From: Rhynchopus sp. YZ270_cl-10
Taxonomy: Eukaryota; Euglenozoa; Diplonemea; Diplonemida; Diplonemidae
Assembly (NCBI GenBank): GCA_964035575.1
Contig: OZ037863.1
Location: forward strand, 908,001 to 972,000
Direction: 5' to 3'
Length of the DNA: 64,000 nucleotides
Position numbers and translations under genes: made by a program. Shown here in pieces: positions 21,540-32,900 of the stretch. Under the pieces are notes generated by a model. That model was given only the letters and a program-made list of their open reading frames with translations. It ran no database searches and was not told the DNA's origin. Positions within the stretch are counted from its first letter, which is position 1, and each line of letters begins with the position of its first letter.

Positions 21540-21545
21540 AAAAGT

Positions 21546-22874
21546 GGCATTTTTTTTTTTTTTTGTCAAAATTTATTCGCCTTCCCATTATAACAGGGTA
21601 AGGTAGAGAGGTCTTTTCGATACCCATTTTTTAGTTAAGTTGGCTTGCAAAGCACTGTGCATAGAGAGGCTTATTAGGCTTCACCACCTTGCTGATGTGT
21701 GGGTACGAGGTGGGGCATTTATCTTTTCATATTTTTTTTTATAAAAAAAACTGAAAATGTTTATAAAAACTGAGAGCCATCTTACCAGATAACGGATTCG
21801 TCTACAGCCTCCTCTTACTAGCTATTTTTTGGGGAGAGAAAAGCGGGTTTTTGGAAGATTGCATTTTCAGTCTGTCTGTAAACTGCGGGGAAGGAGGGGG
21901 AAGGGAAGGGGGAAGTGGAATGACGGCATCCAGCCCTTTTTTCGGTATTTTTTTTTTGGGGTTTACTTTCCTTTCCAATGATAATAATATGTGTGTGTTT
22001 GAAAGAAAGCAGTTGGGGGAGCACATTTGTGTTTTTAGTACTGTTCCTGTTATTATTTTTGCTCTGCTGGGAGGTGTGTGGCTCGACCCCCTCCTCCCGC
22101 TCCTTTCTCTTTGTACAGTTCTAGCTTGTTCTGTTTTTTGTTTTTGTCCTGTGTGTGGGGAGGGGGGGGGTACCACAGATGATCTCCCTTTCTCTCCCTT
22201 GTCCCATTTTTTTTTTTTGTTTTTGGTTGCGTCTTTGAACTCTAGCTACTACCCCACACCCTTGCACACAAATGCAAGCGCCAAAAAAAAAAAAAAATGG
22301 TTTCTTGTTTATTGTTACGTGACTAGGTCGAAAAACTTTCTTTTGCCATTTTCTTTTCTTTTCTTTTTTAATTCTGTGAAAACTGCGGGTCTCCAATGTC
22401 TGAGTTTTTTTCCCCTTCTTCTTTTCCTCAGATATTCTTGCCTTTTGGGGAACACCGAGAGGGAATTCTCTGGGTACGATAATTTTTTGTTTTGTTCATC
22501 TGACCGAATGAGTGGAGAGCAGGGGCGAGGGCATATCAGATGTATAACACGTAGATTGCACGAACCACCACGGTTTCGGTTTCACTATAGTGTTCTGGTC
22601 ATGCACCAAGATACACTGTTGTGAGAGGGCTGTTGTGTTGTCACATTATTATTATTTTTTTTACAAGAATACGCGCAGACACCTTCTGTCTTTTAAAAGG
22701 TGATAGTTCCTGGTCCCCCCTTTTTTTTTTGTGTGTGGTCTCCCCCAAATTGCTGTAATACAATCAATGAAACAAAACAAAACGGCTCTGCCCCACTTTG
22801 TCTCTCTCTTTCCTCCATTTCCCCCAAAAACAAAATATGCAACAGACAAATCAAAGATAAGAAAAACAAAACAA
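21546..22874. other. intergenic region with degenerate family-C repeat
   Basis: Non-coding, with long T and A runs. Bases about 22592-22642 are a degraded family-C copy (TGTTCTGGTCATGCACCAAG...GAGAGGGCTGTTGTGTT). Bases 21692-21720 resemble the GATGTGTGTGCACGAGAGGCAC module. A 257-codon open frame at 21851-22624 is low-complexity (Phe/Leu/Ser-rich, through T runs) and is not called as a gene. Confidence 0.5.
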
Positions 22875-24502
22875 ATGGCACCAGCAAAGTCAAGCCTTTT
22901 GAGCCTGTACCGTGGTCTGCTGAAGCACGGCAGTCGTATTCCTGACTACAACCAGCGTGTGTACGTTGCGCGTCGCACAAAGGAGGACTTCAGGAAGGAG
23001 CTGGACGAGGAGGCTGCTGGTGTGCTCTATGCACAGGGGGTGCAGGACCTTGAGGTATGTGTGGGTTGAGGAGGAGGTAGTTCTCCAAAACTATGTTTGA
23101 CAAACAAAGGCGCCAGGTGCCGAATTGCCAACAATGGATTTAAATAAAAAAATTGCCAAAGCTCGTGTCCAGGTGCATGTGGGTTCTGCATGTCAGTCCG
23201 AACCCTGTCGACGTATTCCTTAAACACTTTGTGGCACCTGTTCTATTTGGTAGTGTTCCATTTCTTAATTCATAACGGTATTATACCTTTGAACAACATC
23301 AACGCCATCGGGTTCTGCTTTCTTCATGTCCGAAGACAGGAACGGGATGAAACCCCCGCACAGAATTGTACTTCGCATCCCGGATGTCGAACTGGGTCGC
23401 CCTGTGCGGATTTGAGATCTGCGCGTTGGGGGTCCTCATGCCCAAGCACACAAACCTGGGTTGATAAACCCATGTTTCCGCTGGGACTTATCGGAATTTC
23501 ATCCGAGTTTGTGAAGGAGGAGATGGGGAGGGTGGGGAAGGATTTATAAATTTGGTTCATAACCCAGTGAAATTGCCTTGTTTTAGAAACTTGCACTTCC
23601 ACAGAGTCCTTCGTCGCCCCGTCCGCTCCGACACCAATGCCCGAAACTCAGGTGTTGCACGTTCCTCTGCGTTCGTCCTACGGGAGCTCACGACTAGTTA
23701 CTCAATCTTTGTCACAGAGGATTTATCGCGTATCTCGGACTGAACCTTTTTCCACGCCTTCTGCCTTCTCGCGTTGCAGAAGGCGTAGTTGCTGGAGTTG
23801 GTGCTCCAGGTGATCTTCCTCTTCAGGGTTTTCTGACATCATCGTAAGAGTTGTTCATCTGATCCGGCATTGCCTGGGTAGATTAATTGGGTTTTCAACA
23901 CCCCGTTATGGTGGTGGGAATTTGCGCTGTAATCAACTTCTTACTTTGCCTATCCCGCAATCACTACCGTCTGTGCACATCTTGCTGCACGAGTTCTGCA
24001 GAGATCGGGAGATGCGGAGCAGCCGGTCTGATCCATGGTCAGGACCAGACGGTGATCTATCGCATTCTTTGTGAGTTGTGGGGCACTTGTTGCACGGATC
24101 CCCTCTTTAGTTTTCTTTTGTATTGTTCAGCTAGCAGAAGTCCTCGTCCTCGTCGACGTCAATGGCGCAAGCCGTTCCTGTGGTCTCTATCATTGTAGAC
24201 AAGCGGGTGTCGTTCGGTGTGCAGGAGTCACATTTGTTTTCCTCCCTTGCGTGTGAGCAGACGCTCGTAGTACACTCGTAACCCACAACTCACTGCGTTA
24301 CATTATGGGGAATATAATTGAACGGGAGATATTTACTGCAGCAATTCATCCCTTGGAGGGTGTTTTGCACCATCAACCCCACTTTCCTTTTCTCAAAATA
24401 TTTTTCAATGTCCACACTAACCCGCAGGTCGTGAAGAGGCAGGTCGTGCTCCAGGGTCTGTTCGCCAGATCCCCAGCGTACATGGAGGAGGCCACTGCGT
24501 GA
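22875..24502 (+). CDS. ISD11/LYRM4-type LYR protein (two exons, 1.37-kb intron)
   Basis: Exon 1 is 22875-23054 and exon 2 is 24428-24502, joined in phase 0 (GAG|GTATGT ... CCGCAG|GTC), giving 84 residues. SLLSLYRGLLKHGSRIPDYN carries the LYR motif; it is followed by VYVARRTKEDFRKE with the conserved downstream Phe, and exon 2 gives VVKRQVVLQGLF. This order matches ISD11 (about 90 residues), which stabilises the cysteine desulfurase of mitochondrial iron-sulfur cluster assembly. The match spans the splice junction, which supports the exon joining. Residues beyond the last helix are fewer than in human LYRM4. The intron is far longer than the others in this window (51-346 nt for most) and has an unusually coding-like composition. 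Confidence 0.88.
23055..24427. other. large intron, possible decayed insertion
   Basis: This 1,373-nt intron separates the two ISD11 exons. It has few homopolymers, near-even base composition and several medium open frames (e.g. 23190-23549 +, 23324-23602 -), unlike the other non-coding DNA here. No frame gives a recognisable domain, and no terminal repeats or flanking duplication were found. It may hold a decayed gene or element. Confidence 0.5.
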
Positions 24503-25891
24503 GGACGCAAGATTAGGGTTAGGGGTGGCGGGGGGAGGGCAGGTAGGTATGATGATGAAGTAAATGACTTTGCTGGTGGTGTTAACCGTTTGTAAGCCAA
24601 ACGATGAAATCACAAAGTAAAAACCGAAAAAGTCAAGTCATTGACTTCACCGTCGTGGACAGTGCCAAAAGCTCTTGCTGCATAGCTTTTGCTCTCAAAG
24701 GGGTTGGGGGAAGAGGTTTTTTTGTTTTTGTTTGGGGTGTGCTGTTGCTACTGCTCTTCCCCTTGGGTTAGAAAGAAGATACGTAATTTGAAGGGGGGCA
24801 GGGATCTGACTTACCAGGCGGGGAAATATCAAAGAGGGAGGAAGGGGAACGTAACAAAAAAAAAAAAAAAAAAATTATTCTCAAAAACGGATTTTTTTTG
24901 TTCTTGTTCTTGAACTACAAAAGTTTGAAGAAGTGCAAAAAGAAACAAAATAATAGTGCACCCAAAAAGGGTTACCTCAAAAATCTCCAAATCCGCCAAA
25001 CTTATTTGGGCGCCAAGTTTCTTGGAGTACTGTAACCGTACAAAAAAAATGCCTGGTTTTGGGCCAATACCTTTCTCCTCGTTTCCCCCCCTTTTTTTTT
25101 CGTTTTTATTGCAACACCTTTCACGTTTTGACAGCTGTCACGTGGTTCAAAAGCTTGTTTTGCAATGAATACACACCCCCGGACTAGTACAATAATGAAA
25201 ATTCAATCAAAAGTCCGCACCCACGTGGCGGCCGCTTTGGCGTGCGTCTGCAAGGACAGCCTTGACTGATACTTTCTGTATTAGCACAACAACCACCTTT
25301 TTTTTTACCTTTTACAACATGGATCAACTGACCCACTTTTTTCCCGGGGAGCCCCCCCGACGAGAGGCTTAGATCCATCTCATGAACAGTTTTTTTTGGC
25401 ATACAAAACTCCTTTAACAATACGTCCCCTTCCTGCCCCACTTTTCATGTGTATTTTTTTTCTTTTTTTTTTGTGTGGAAATATCGAACCTTGAACGAAA
25501 TAATAAAAACACCTCACTCCCTTTTCCCCTTTCTCTCTCCTCTACCCATACTGCCCTCTGTAGGCCCTACGTAAACTAATCTGAGATACACACGCCTCAC
25601 AAAAGACCGCAACCCGAAGGAGTGATACTTAATGAGGACATGAGCACAACAGACCTTCGGCAAAACTTGTCTCCTTGCTGCCCTGTGTAGGAATGAGATG
25701 TGCTGTGCAGTATCATAGCAGTATCCTTGCCTCCTTCACTTTCGTGTAAAGTTTGCGTCAGAATCGGCCTCTTCCCTTTCTTTGATCGGTAGTCAACCCT
25801 GATGTGAATCTGAATGAAAAACCAGCCTTCCACGAAATATTTTCACAGAGGGGAAAAAATAAACCAAATTAGAATACGACACACATAAAAT
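24503..25891. other. intergenic region, nothing recognised
   Basis: Non-coding. Homopolymer A and T runs, one long CT tract around 25525-25550, and no copy of the dispersed repeats that I can identify. Confidence 0.5.
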
Positions 25892-27319
25892 ATGACCCAC
25901 CTTCTCCGCCGGGTGCTGCCTGGACAGACTCTGGGGGCTTTGGCTGTACGCCGCTTTGGTTCGAATGGGCCGATGTATTCCTCTTCTTCCTCCCCTTCCT
26001 CCTCCACCTCTAAGCAGAGTACAAGACGTGCCGCAACCTCCGCAGTGGAGGCTGTAGGGAGACGGATCGGCGCGGACTGTGTCTCGTCTGTGGATGTGTA
26101 CCGTGGTGACCCATCCTGCTGCATGCAGTCGGTCTCCTTCTCTGACAACGTTCTGACCGTGCATTGGGCCCAAGGAGATGAGGATATGTCCTTCGACCCA
26201 ACCTGGCTCCGCCTTGCCGCGGAAGACTGCTTTCATTCCACCACCCAGCGTTTGATTAACCCGCAAGACCTGGTGCATTTTCCGTCGGAGCTTGCTACAG
26301 TATTGCATGAAAAGGAAACAAACCGGTTGGTCCTCTCTTTTCGTGGAGAGAACAACCCTGTTCATGTGTCCGGAGAATTTTTAAAACAGCATGGCCACCG
26401 TACAAAGCGGAGTGACCGCGCTGTGTTCAACGCGAAGAAAAGCAATGCGACGACAAAAGAGTCTTGTGTCGTCCTTTCGTATCCTGCATTATGCGAATCT
26501 GAGGCGAAGGTGCATCAATTAATGAAGGGTCTTTGTGAAGACGGAGTGGCCGTGGTGACCGGCGTACCAGACTCTGATCACATGGTAGGAACAGTGGCAG
26601 AGCTTATGTCCCCGCCTATTGATACACTGTACGGCAAATTCTTCAATGTGCGTTCTGAGCCAAACCCGATTAACATTGCATACACCGGGGAGAAGTTGAG
26701 ATACCACATGGATCTGGCATATTACGACTCCCCACCGGGCATCCAAATGCTGCACTGCAGAAAATTTTCAGACTCTGTCGAAGGGGGTGAGTCTACATTT
26801 CTTGATGCCCATGCTGCTGCAGAGATTCTTCGTGAACGCTACCCTGAACACTTTGCAACATTAACTAAAATTCCTGCAAAATTCCAGAAGGATCATTTGG
26901 AAAGGGAAACGCCGGCACAGTTCTTTTTTGAAAGGCCTCATATAATCACCTCGAGTGATGGGGAGGAGATTTTGTCAGTGTTTTGGTCTCCTCCGTTTGA
27001 GGGAATGGTGAACGCTGATGTTGCGGATATAGTACCGTATTACGAGGCATACAGAGCATTTGCGGACATCATTGATGCGGAGGAAACGTCGGAGAAGCAC
27101 GGCAAAAGGTTTCGTCTCGACCAAGGGGAGTTGGTGATATTCAACAACAGACGCTTCCTGCACGGTCGCACCGCGTTCTCATTAAACGGTGGGGAACGCC
27201 ATCTGGAAGGCTGCTATATTTCGTTGGATGGATTTATGAATCAATTCAGAAAAATCGACCTTCTCCACGGGGAGGTTGGATATGCACCACCTAAGATGGG
27301 TTGGGGAGATGAATGTTGA
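25892..27319 (+). CDS. gamma-butyrobetaine/trimethyllysine dioxygenase-like protein, mitochondrial
   Basis: 475 residues, intronless. The N-terminus MTHLLRRVLPGQTLGALAVR is basic, with Ser/Ala and no acids, like a mitochondrial targeting peptide, followed by a Ser-rich linker. Residues ~75-150 resemble the small N-terminal zinc-type domain of this family (LTVHWAQG...FDPTWLR), although its cysteines are not clearly kept. The TauD-type catalytic domain follows: PIDTLYGKFFNV, then RYHMDLAYYDSPPG with iron ligands at about His272 and Asp274, GGESTFLDAHAAA, and NNRRFLHGRTAF with the third ligand at about His424. Such Fe(II)/2-oxoglutarate enzymes catalyse hydroxylation steps of carnitine biosynthesis. 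Whether the substrate is butyrobetaine or trimethyllysine cannot be decided from sequence alone. Confidence 0.88.
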   Translation: MTHLLRRVLPGQTLGALAVRRFGSNGPMYSSSSSPSSSTSKQSTRRAATSAVEAVGRRIGADCVSSVDVYRGDPSCCMQSVSFSDNVLTVHWAQGDEDMSFDPTWLRLAAEDCFHSTTQRLINPQDLVHFPSELATVLHEKETNRLVLSFRGENNPVHVSGEFLKQHGHRTKRSDRAVFNAKKSNATTKESCVVLSYPALCESEAKVHQLMKGLCEDGVAVVTGVPDSDHMVGTVAELMSPPIDTLYGKFFNVRSEPNPINIAYTGEKLRYHMDLAYYDSPPGIQMLHCRKFSDSVEGGESTFLDAHAAAEILRERYPEHFATLTKIPAKFQKDHLERETPAQFFFERPHIITSSDGEEILSVFWSPPFEGMVNADVADIVPYYEAYRAFADIIDAEETSEKHGKRFRLDQGELVIFNNRRFLHGRTAFSLNGGERHLEGCYISLDGFMNQFRKIDLLHGEVGYAPPKMGWGDEC

Positions 27320-27718
27320 AACAGAGGGAGGAGAGGAGGGAGGGGGAGGGGGTTTTTTTGTTTTTTGTTTTTGGTTAAAAAAAAGAGAAGGTCTTCTTAA
27401 AGCCTTCTTGTTGGTTGGTCGTAGCGTTTCGTAGGATCTTACAATTGATCTGGCAGTTTGTTGTGTGGAGACAATCATAGATCATCCAAAAATTTTATAA
27501 GATGGTTCATCTTATGTTTCTCCTGATTGAGGAGCGAATGAATGTGCATGAAAAAAAAAAGGTTCTTTAAAGGGTCTTTCAAGTTTGTTTTGATGCTTTT
27601 TTTTTTTTGGATGGGGAAGTCTGATTCTGCGGTTTTGCGGTTTCAGAGTGAAACAAACTCCATCTTGGTTACAACGTATTTCATTTGCGCTTTTTGAAAA
27701 GTGTATTTTTTATATCAG

Positions 27719-27835
27719 ATGTTAACCACGAAATGTATTGTAGGACTGCATGGTTGGATGTCCACCCCCCGGTACAGCCGGTCATTGTACCAAAGGTACA
27801 CTGTTCACGAGAGGGCTTTGTATTTCAAGTCAATT
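27719..27835 (+). repeat. family-C repeat, well-preserved copy
   Basis: GGACTGCATGGTTGGATGTC, CACCCCCCGGTACAGCCGGT, CATTGTACCAAAGGTACACT and GTTCACGAGAGGGCTTTG run in order, ending TTTCAAGTCAA. It is nearly identical over its core to the copy inside the intron at 60525-60640, which makes the two useful references for the family. Confidence 0.8.
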
Positions 27836-27841
27836 TTTTTA

Positions 27842-28010
27842 ATAGGTGACTGCGAGAGGCTTCGGTTCATCTCCAAAAAATTCTTCATTTTTTTTTAAAG
27901 ATGTGTGTGCACATATTAAGGCACATTCACCTTTCAAGCTTTCTTTTTTTTCGATCCGTGACTAAGTACGAAGCTTAGCGATCATCTGAACAACTATTTT
28001 TTGTTTTGTT
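27842..28010 (+). repeat. chain of three hairpin-plus-T-run modules
   Basis: Three modules follow each other: GTGACTGCGAGAGGCTTCGG with TTCATCTCC (27846), GATGTGTGTGCACATATTAA with GGCACATTCACCTTTCAAG (27900), and GTGACTAAGTACGAAGCTTA with GCGATCATCTGAAC (27957). Each is followed by a run of T. The third forms a stem CTAAG/CTTAG. The same modules occur alone or in other orders at 812, 2517, 2866, 5057, 28681, 38460 and 62918. Confidence 0.65.
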
Positions 28011-28195
28011 TTTGTGTTTTTTTTTTTTTTTTTGTATCAATTCTGCTGTTTTATTGGCGGCAGAGTGTGGGTAGCGCACCTCTGTCTGCAGATTGCAGAT
28101 CCGTCTTTTAATGTTTTGGGTGTCAATACCTAAATGTGTCCTCAAAGATACTTTCATCCCTCAATTTTTTTTTCTTCTTTCCTCAAGACGTGAAC

Positions 28196-28304
28196 CTCAA
28201 AATGGAGTGTAGGAAAATCATGGTTCTGGGTCCACCCCACCCTCCCCCCCCGGTGTTTCTGGTCGCATGCATTCGTCACGAGAGGGCTTTGTATTTCAAG
28301 ACAC
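28196..28304 (+). repeat. family-C repeat, diverged copy
   Basis: This copy has the same order of parts as the one at 27719, but the CACCC run is expanded (CACCCCACCCTCCCCCCCCG) and the GTACC-AAA-GGTAC hairpin is lost. The TCACGAGAGGGCTTTGTATT segment and TTTCAAG end are intact. Confidence 0.65.
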
Positions 28305-28845
28305 CGTTTTTATGTTTGAGTGTCTCTCAGGTCATTTTCATGCAGCTTTTGTTGACAGACTGCGATAACTATTCACCAGTCTGCATGCAATCTGCTTCAT
28401 CATTGTATTGTTGTACAAGAGAGGGACCTCGTGTTGTTCGTGTGTATACCAATGAAGTGCTCTCGGGGGGATTTGACATCCCGCGGAGAACCAGTGCCTG
28501 CGTCCGCCGATGAACGGTGAGGCGTTTGCACTTTCAACTTCTCTTTTTTGTTGATCCCTTTGCCCGTACTTTCAATTCATTGAACGTACAGATGGTATAA
28601 TATTTTCTTCTGTTTCGAACTTTTCGACCCGATGTCTTTTGCCTAGAGGCTCTTATTACGTTACTGTACTTCAGTTTTTAAGGTTGACTAAGCGCAGAGA
28701 GGCTTAGGGTCATCTTATAAACTTTTTTTTTTTCGTTCTCCTCTGCTCGAGAACTCCCCATCCCATCGTTTTCAAATTTTTCTGTTTCACATTACACTAT
28801 TTTATAGTGTTGAAGCGGGACAGAAAAAAACAACACTCACAGTAT

Positions 28846-28920
28846 CTTTCCCCGAAGGATTTGAACCGGAGATCCGTAGCTATTGAAGCCGAATGCGTTC
28901 GGCCACATGGGTCTTCAAAG
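28846..28920 (-). pseudogene. tRNA-like sequence
   Basis: On the minus strand a B-box GGTTCAAATCC and an A-box-like TGGCCGAACGC are present about 38 bases apart, with a D-arm-like stem GCCGAA/TTCGGC. The T stem, the anticodon arm and the acceptor stem do not pair, so a functional tRNA is unlikely. It may be a decayed tRNA or the promoter part of a tRNA-derived repeat. Confidence 0.4.
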
Positions 28921-29009
28921 ACCTGTGCAAACCCTATATCCTTTATATACGGTACGGACCACTCCCACCCTTTGCATGAGCACCACACCGAACTGCGTTT
29001 TCAACTGCT

Positions 29010-29106
29010 CTTTATACACGGGTTGTCTACGATTGTAGTACGATGTTTTACAATCGTAACGATCGTTTTTTTGGTACGATCGTAAAATATCGAGGCAACC
29101 CGTGTT
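29010..29106. repeat. inverted repeat / hairpin
   Basis: TACACGGGTTG at the left pairs with CAACCCGTGTTTA at the right across about 95 bases. The interior repeats TACGAT/ATCGTA motifs on both sides (ACAATCGTAACGATCG and GTACGATCGTAAAAT). It probably forms a long imperfect hairpin and could be a tiny MITE. Confidence 0.6.
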
Positions 29107-29918
29107 TATTATATGCTTTCTTCCGAAGAGAATCGCCGAACGAACCCTCTTATTTTTTTGATATCGATTAGTGATCAACTTTGCTCTGGTTGGCGTATTT
29201 CATCTTTTTACGAGTTTTCTTCTTCTTCTTCATTTTTATTTGAGTTCACGCATTATACATCATGTCCATTCATTCCCGCATCAACGGAAAACATTTTTTG
29301 AAAACAGAAAAATATAAGTCACCCCCCTCCCCCCACCCCCCTCCTGCCTCCTCCCTCCCCCCTTTCTGTCAACCTCTCAAGAGCTGTTCTGCTACTTACT
29401 ATTTGCCTCCTATGGCTTGATGATGTAATATGGTCAAAGCTGGGTCACGTGGCGAAATAGGCCCCGCAAAATGAGCCCCCCAACCAGACCATTTTTCTAT
29501 CCGCATCTAACTACCTTCCCCCTTCCTCCACAACCCACCATAACCACACCTCATTTCAGTACACAATTTTTTCTCTTTCCCCCCAATGTGTAAATGACCT
29601 GATTGGTCTAGCCTCTCAACTTCGAGGCCTTTCTCATTCTCTTACCATTTCTGGTATTTTTTTTTTTTTAATTCCTACGAAGCTTGCTTTAAAGGAGAAA
29701 TAGTATTACCGGTACGGTCGCCAATCATCCCTCAAACAGGAGGATTGTGCAATCAACGAAAAACCCTTTTTTCCTTTTACTTACCTACCGATCCTACTAT
29801 TTTAAATCTACCCTTTTATTTATACGGTGACCACCTACCTACCTCACCCCGCTTTCCCCATCCTTTTTGCATCACAATTGAGCTTCATTTTTAAAGCTTT
29901 TTTGCACCGTTTGACACA

Positions 29919-32900
29919 ATGAGTTCTCCGCATCTCTTTGAGGGGTCTCCATCGGGATCGCAGGGAAAACGCCGTTCTATAGTAGGATTTGGCGACTTTG
30001 GGAAGCAGTTGATTAACAAAGCACGCCATTCCATTGGAGACCCGGTGTTGCATGGTATCAAGAAGGGTGCGACGGCGACTGCTGTGGCGGTATCGGATGT
30101 CATGCATCTTCCGGGACGTAATGTACGGCACCCGACACTTGATCAATCAGTTGCTGCAGAGGGTCTTATCATTGACGACAGTGTTGAAGAACCAAGCGGG
30201 TGGAGCAGCTTACAGCATCCTACACCACTTCCTTTTATCAAGGCCTCTGGGCACGCTTGGTCGTGCAATGGGTCGGAGTATATTGTGGTCGCAGGGAGGT
30301 CTCAGCTGGATGCTTCGAGACTCGGGGTTTACATCATGGATTGCGCAACGTCGGTGTGGAAAGCGTTAAACCCCAAAGGCGCGCCTCCGGTTCGTTTTGG
30401 GCATACTGCAGTCGTAGCCGCGAATGCCTTGATAGTATATGGTGGGTGGAGCCGTGAGGAGGTATACCAGGATGTGTTCTTCCTCGATCTCATCCAGGTC
30501 TGTTCTGGAAAAAAGGGGCGCTGGACGGAACCATCCTTTTCCACGAAGCATGCACCCCCTCCCCGCGCATTTCACTCCGCAGTGCTCCTCGGGGATGAGC
30601 AGATGCTGATATTTGGAGGGTCTGTGTTTAACACCTGGAAAGCGTATACTTACTATGACGATTTGTGGGTCCTCAATTTGATTCATTTCCGCTGGGAAAA
30701 GCATGTCTGCAAAGGCAAGCCGCCTGCACCCCGCGCACAGCACACTGCAGTGACATTGCCGAGGCATGATGGTGGGGTTGATATGGTGGTGTTTGGTGGG
30801 GTGACGGACAATTGGCTGCTCAACGATTTTTATTATCTCGACACTGCGACGTTCACATGGACTCCCATTAATGCCACTGCCGATTGCCCTTTCAGCAGAG
30901 TTGTGTCATCATCAAAGGAATACCGTCCTCCTACAGGCGCACACCGTCCTGCAGTGGTTTATGACGGTTGTATTTATATCTATGGTGGCGGGCCTGCTCA
31001 AGGCGATCCCATCCAACCCGTCTATTCGGTTGAAATCCTTAGCACCGGGGAGCGTGAAGGGTTGGTGCTCCGCTGGTCGCATCTTCTCCTCCGGTATCAC
31101 CCGCAGAGGTGGAACCACTTGCTCTTGGTCTTGGAGGACGGTTCGCTCTTTCTCATCGGCGGGTCGGACCACAGCAATGAAGGCCACACAGACAAAGCGA
31201 AGCGGCAGTACCAAGGTGTCTTTGGGTTGTCGCTGTCCAGCTTTGCGCCTGCGGTGGACCAGGAAGTAGTGGAGGAAGTGCAGGAGGAGGACTACGCGCA
31301 TCTGAACAGCTACCGCCTCGGAGAGGAGATGACTGTGGAGAACGAGGAGCCAGTGTATCAGCAGCAGCAGCAGCCGCAGCTGAGGGCGACGTCCAGTGGA
31401 GGTGGGGTTGGGGGTGGTGGGTGGAAGGGGCAGGAACCTGGGTGGTCGTCGCCAGAGCGTAGTCAGTCTCCAGGGGTGGAGCGGCAGGTGGAGCGGCAGG
31501 CGTCTGCGCGCAGCAAGGCGCAGTCGCAGTATGAAGAAACAACGGCAGATGGTGAGTCGGATGACTCCTTCGTGACGGATGTCGCCTTCACCATGTCAAA
31601 CCCCTTCGCAGGGGAAAAGAAGGAAAAGAACACGGCACGCAGCACACAGCACTCCACACAGTCGCGTACAGGGTCGTCCTTTTATAATTCGCAGAAGTCG
31701 CAGAGGGCGCAGGACACATCTGCGTCGCACAGCTCGCGGCATAAACATCGTAAGGCGAGGGATAGGGCAGCAACAGGTGCCTCGGTGCTGGACACTGTGG
31801 GGCTGACGTTGGATACGTTTGGTTCGCCGCGGAGCTATGACCATGTGCATGTGCATCAGTCGCGTATGATCGGAAAAGGAACGTTCGGTAAAGTGTTCCA
31901 AGGACTGCACCCAATAACCGGGGAGTTTGTTGCAGTGAAGCAGCTGAAGACGTCGGGTGTGCCGCCGAAGGATAGGGAGAAGATCAAGGCGGAGATCAAT
32001 TTGCTGAGGGGCTTGGAGCATGAGAACATTGTGAGGTACCTGGGGTCGTATGTGCACGACGGAAGGGTCAACATTGTCATGGAGTATGTGTCGGGGGGGT
32101 CGCTGCTGGACCTCATCGGGCAACACCGTACTGGGCTGCCCGAGATTGTTGTGCAGCGTTACGTGCGGCAGGTGGTCAACGGTGTCGCCTACCTGCACGG
32201 TCGAAACCTCATGCACAGAGACATCAAGCCAGCGAACATCCTCGTCGACGCGACCGGTGTCTGCAAGGTGGCTGACTTCGGAGCATCCAAGCATCTAAGA
32301 ACAAACACAACTGTGTTCGGGCAGACACGTGGTCCAGGCACAGAGATCCAGGGCACCCCGCTGTACATGGCCCCGGAGATGATATCGGGTGCAGCGACGA
32401 ATGACCTCAAGTCAGATGTATGGTCCATAGGTATGTCAGGAAGGGGAGGGGAAGGGAACAAAGTCACACCACACCACGCAGGCTGCACAGTGGTGGAGAT
32501 GCTGGACGGGCAGCGTCCCTGGCACCACATCGCAGACGTCTACTCCGAGGCCATCCCGCTCTGCATGTACGTCGTCTCGCGCACAGATGAGCACCCCCTG
32601 TGTCCTGAGAAAAGCTCAGACAACGCAAAGAACTTTCTGTGCCAATGTTTTGAGCGGAAGTTGGAGGAGCGTCCGACATGTGCAACGTTGACGGGACATC
32701 CCTGGGTGTGCGTGGATCATCCACATGCACGGAAGCCGCAACAGCAACAACAGCAGCAGCAGCAGCAACAAAATATCCAGCAACAACAGCAGCAGCCGCC
32801 ACAGCAACAGCAACAACAACAACAACACCAACAGCAGCAAAATAACCAACAACAACAGCAACAGCAGCAACAACAGCCGCAACAACAACACCAGCAGCAG

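Larger units (their letters stand above)
27320..29918. other. gene-free region dense in repeat modules
   Basis: No gene is supported. The region holds two family-C copies, at least three hairpin-plus-T-run modules, a tRNA-like pseudogene and a strong inverted repeat (listed separately). Bases 29320-29900 contain C-rich and pyrimidine-rich tracts leading to the kinase gene, with no further recognised feature. Confidence 0.6.

Noticed and set aside
21851-22624. 257-codon frame
   Set aside because: Low-complexity Phe/Leu/Ser through T runs, includes a degraded repeat copy, no domain.
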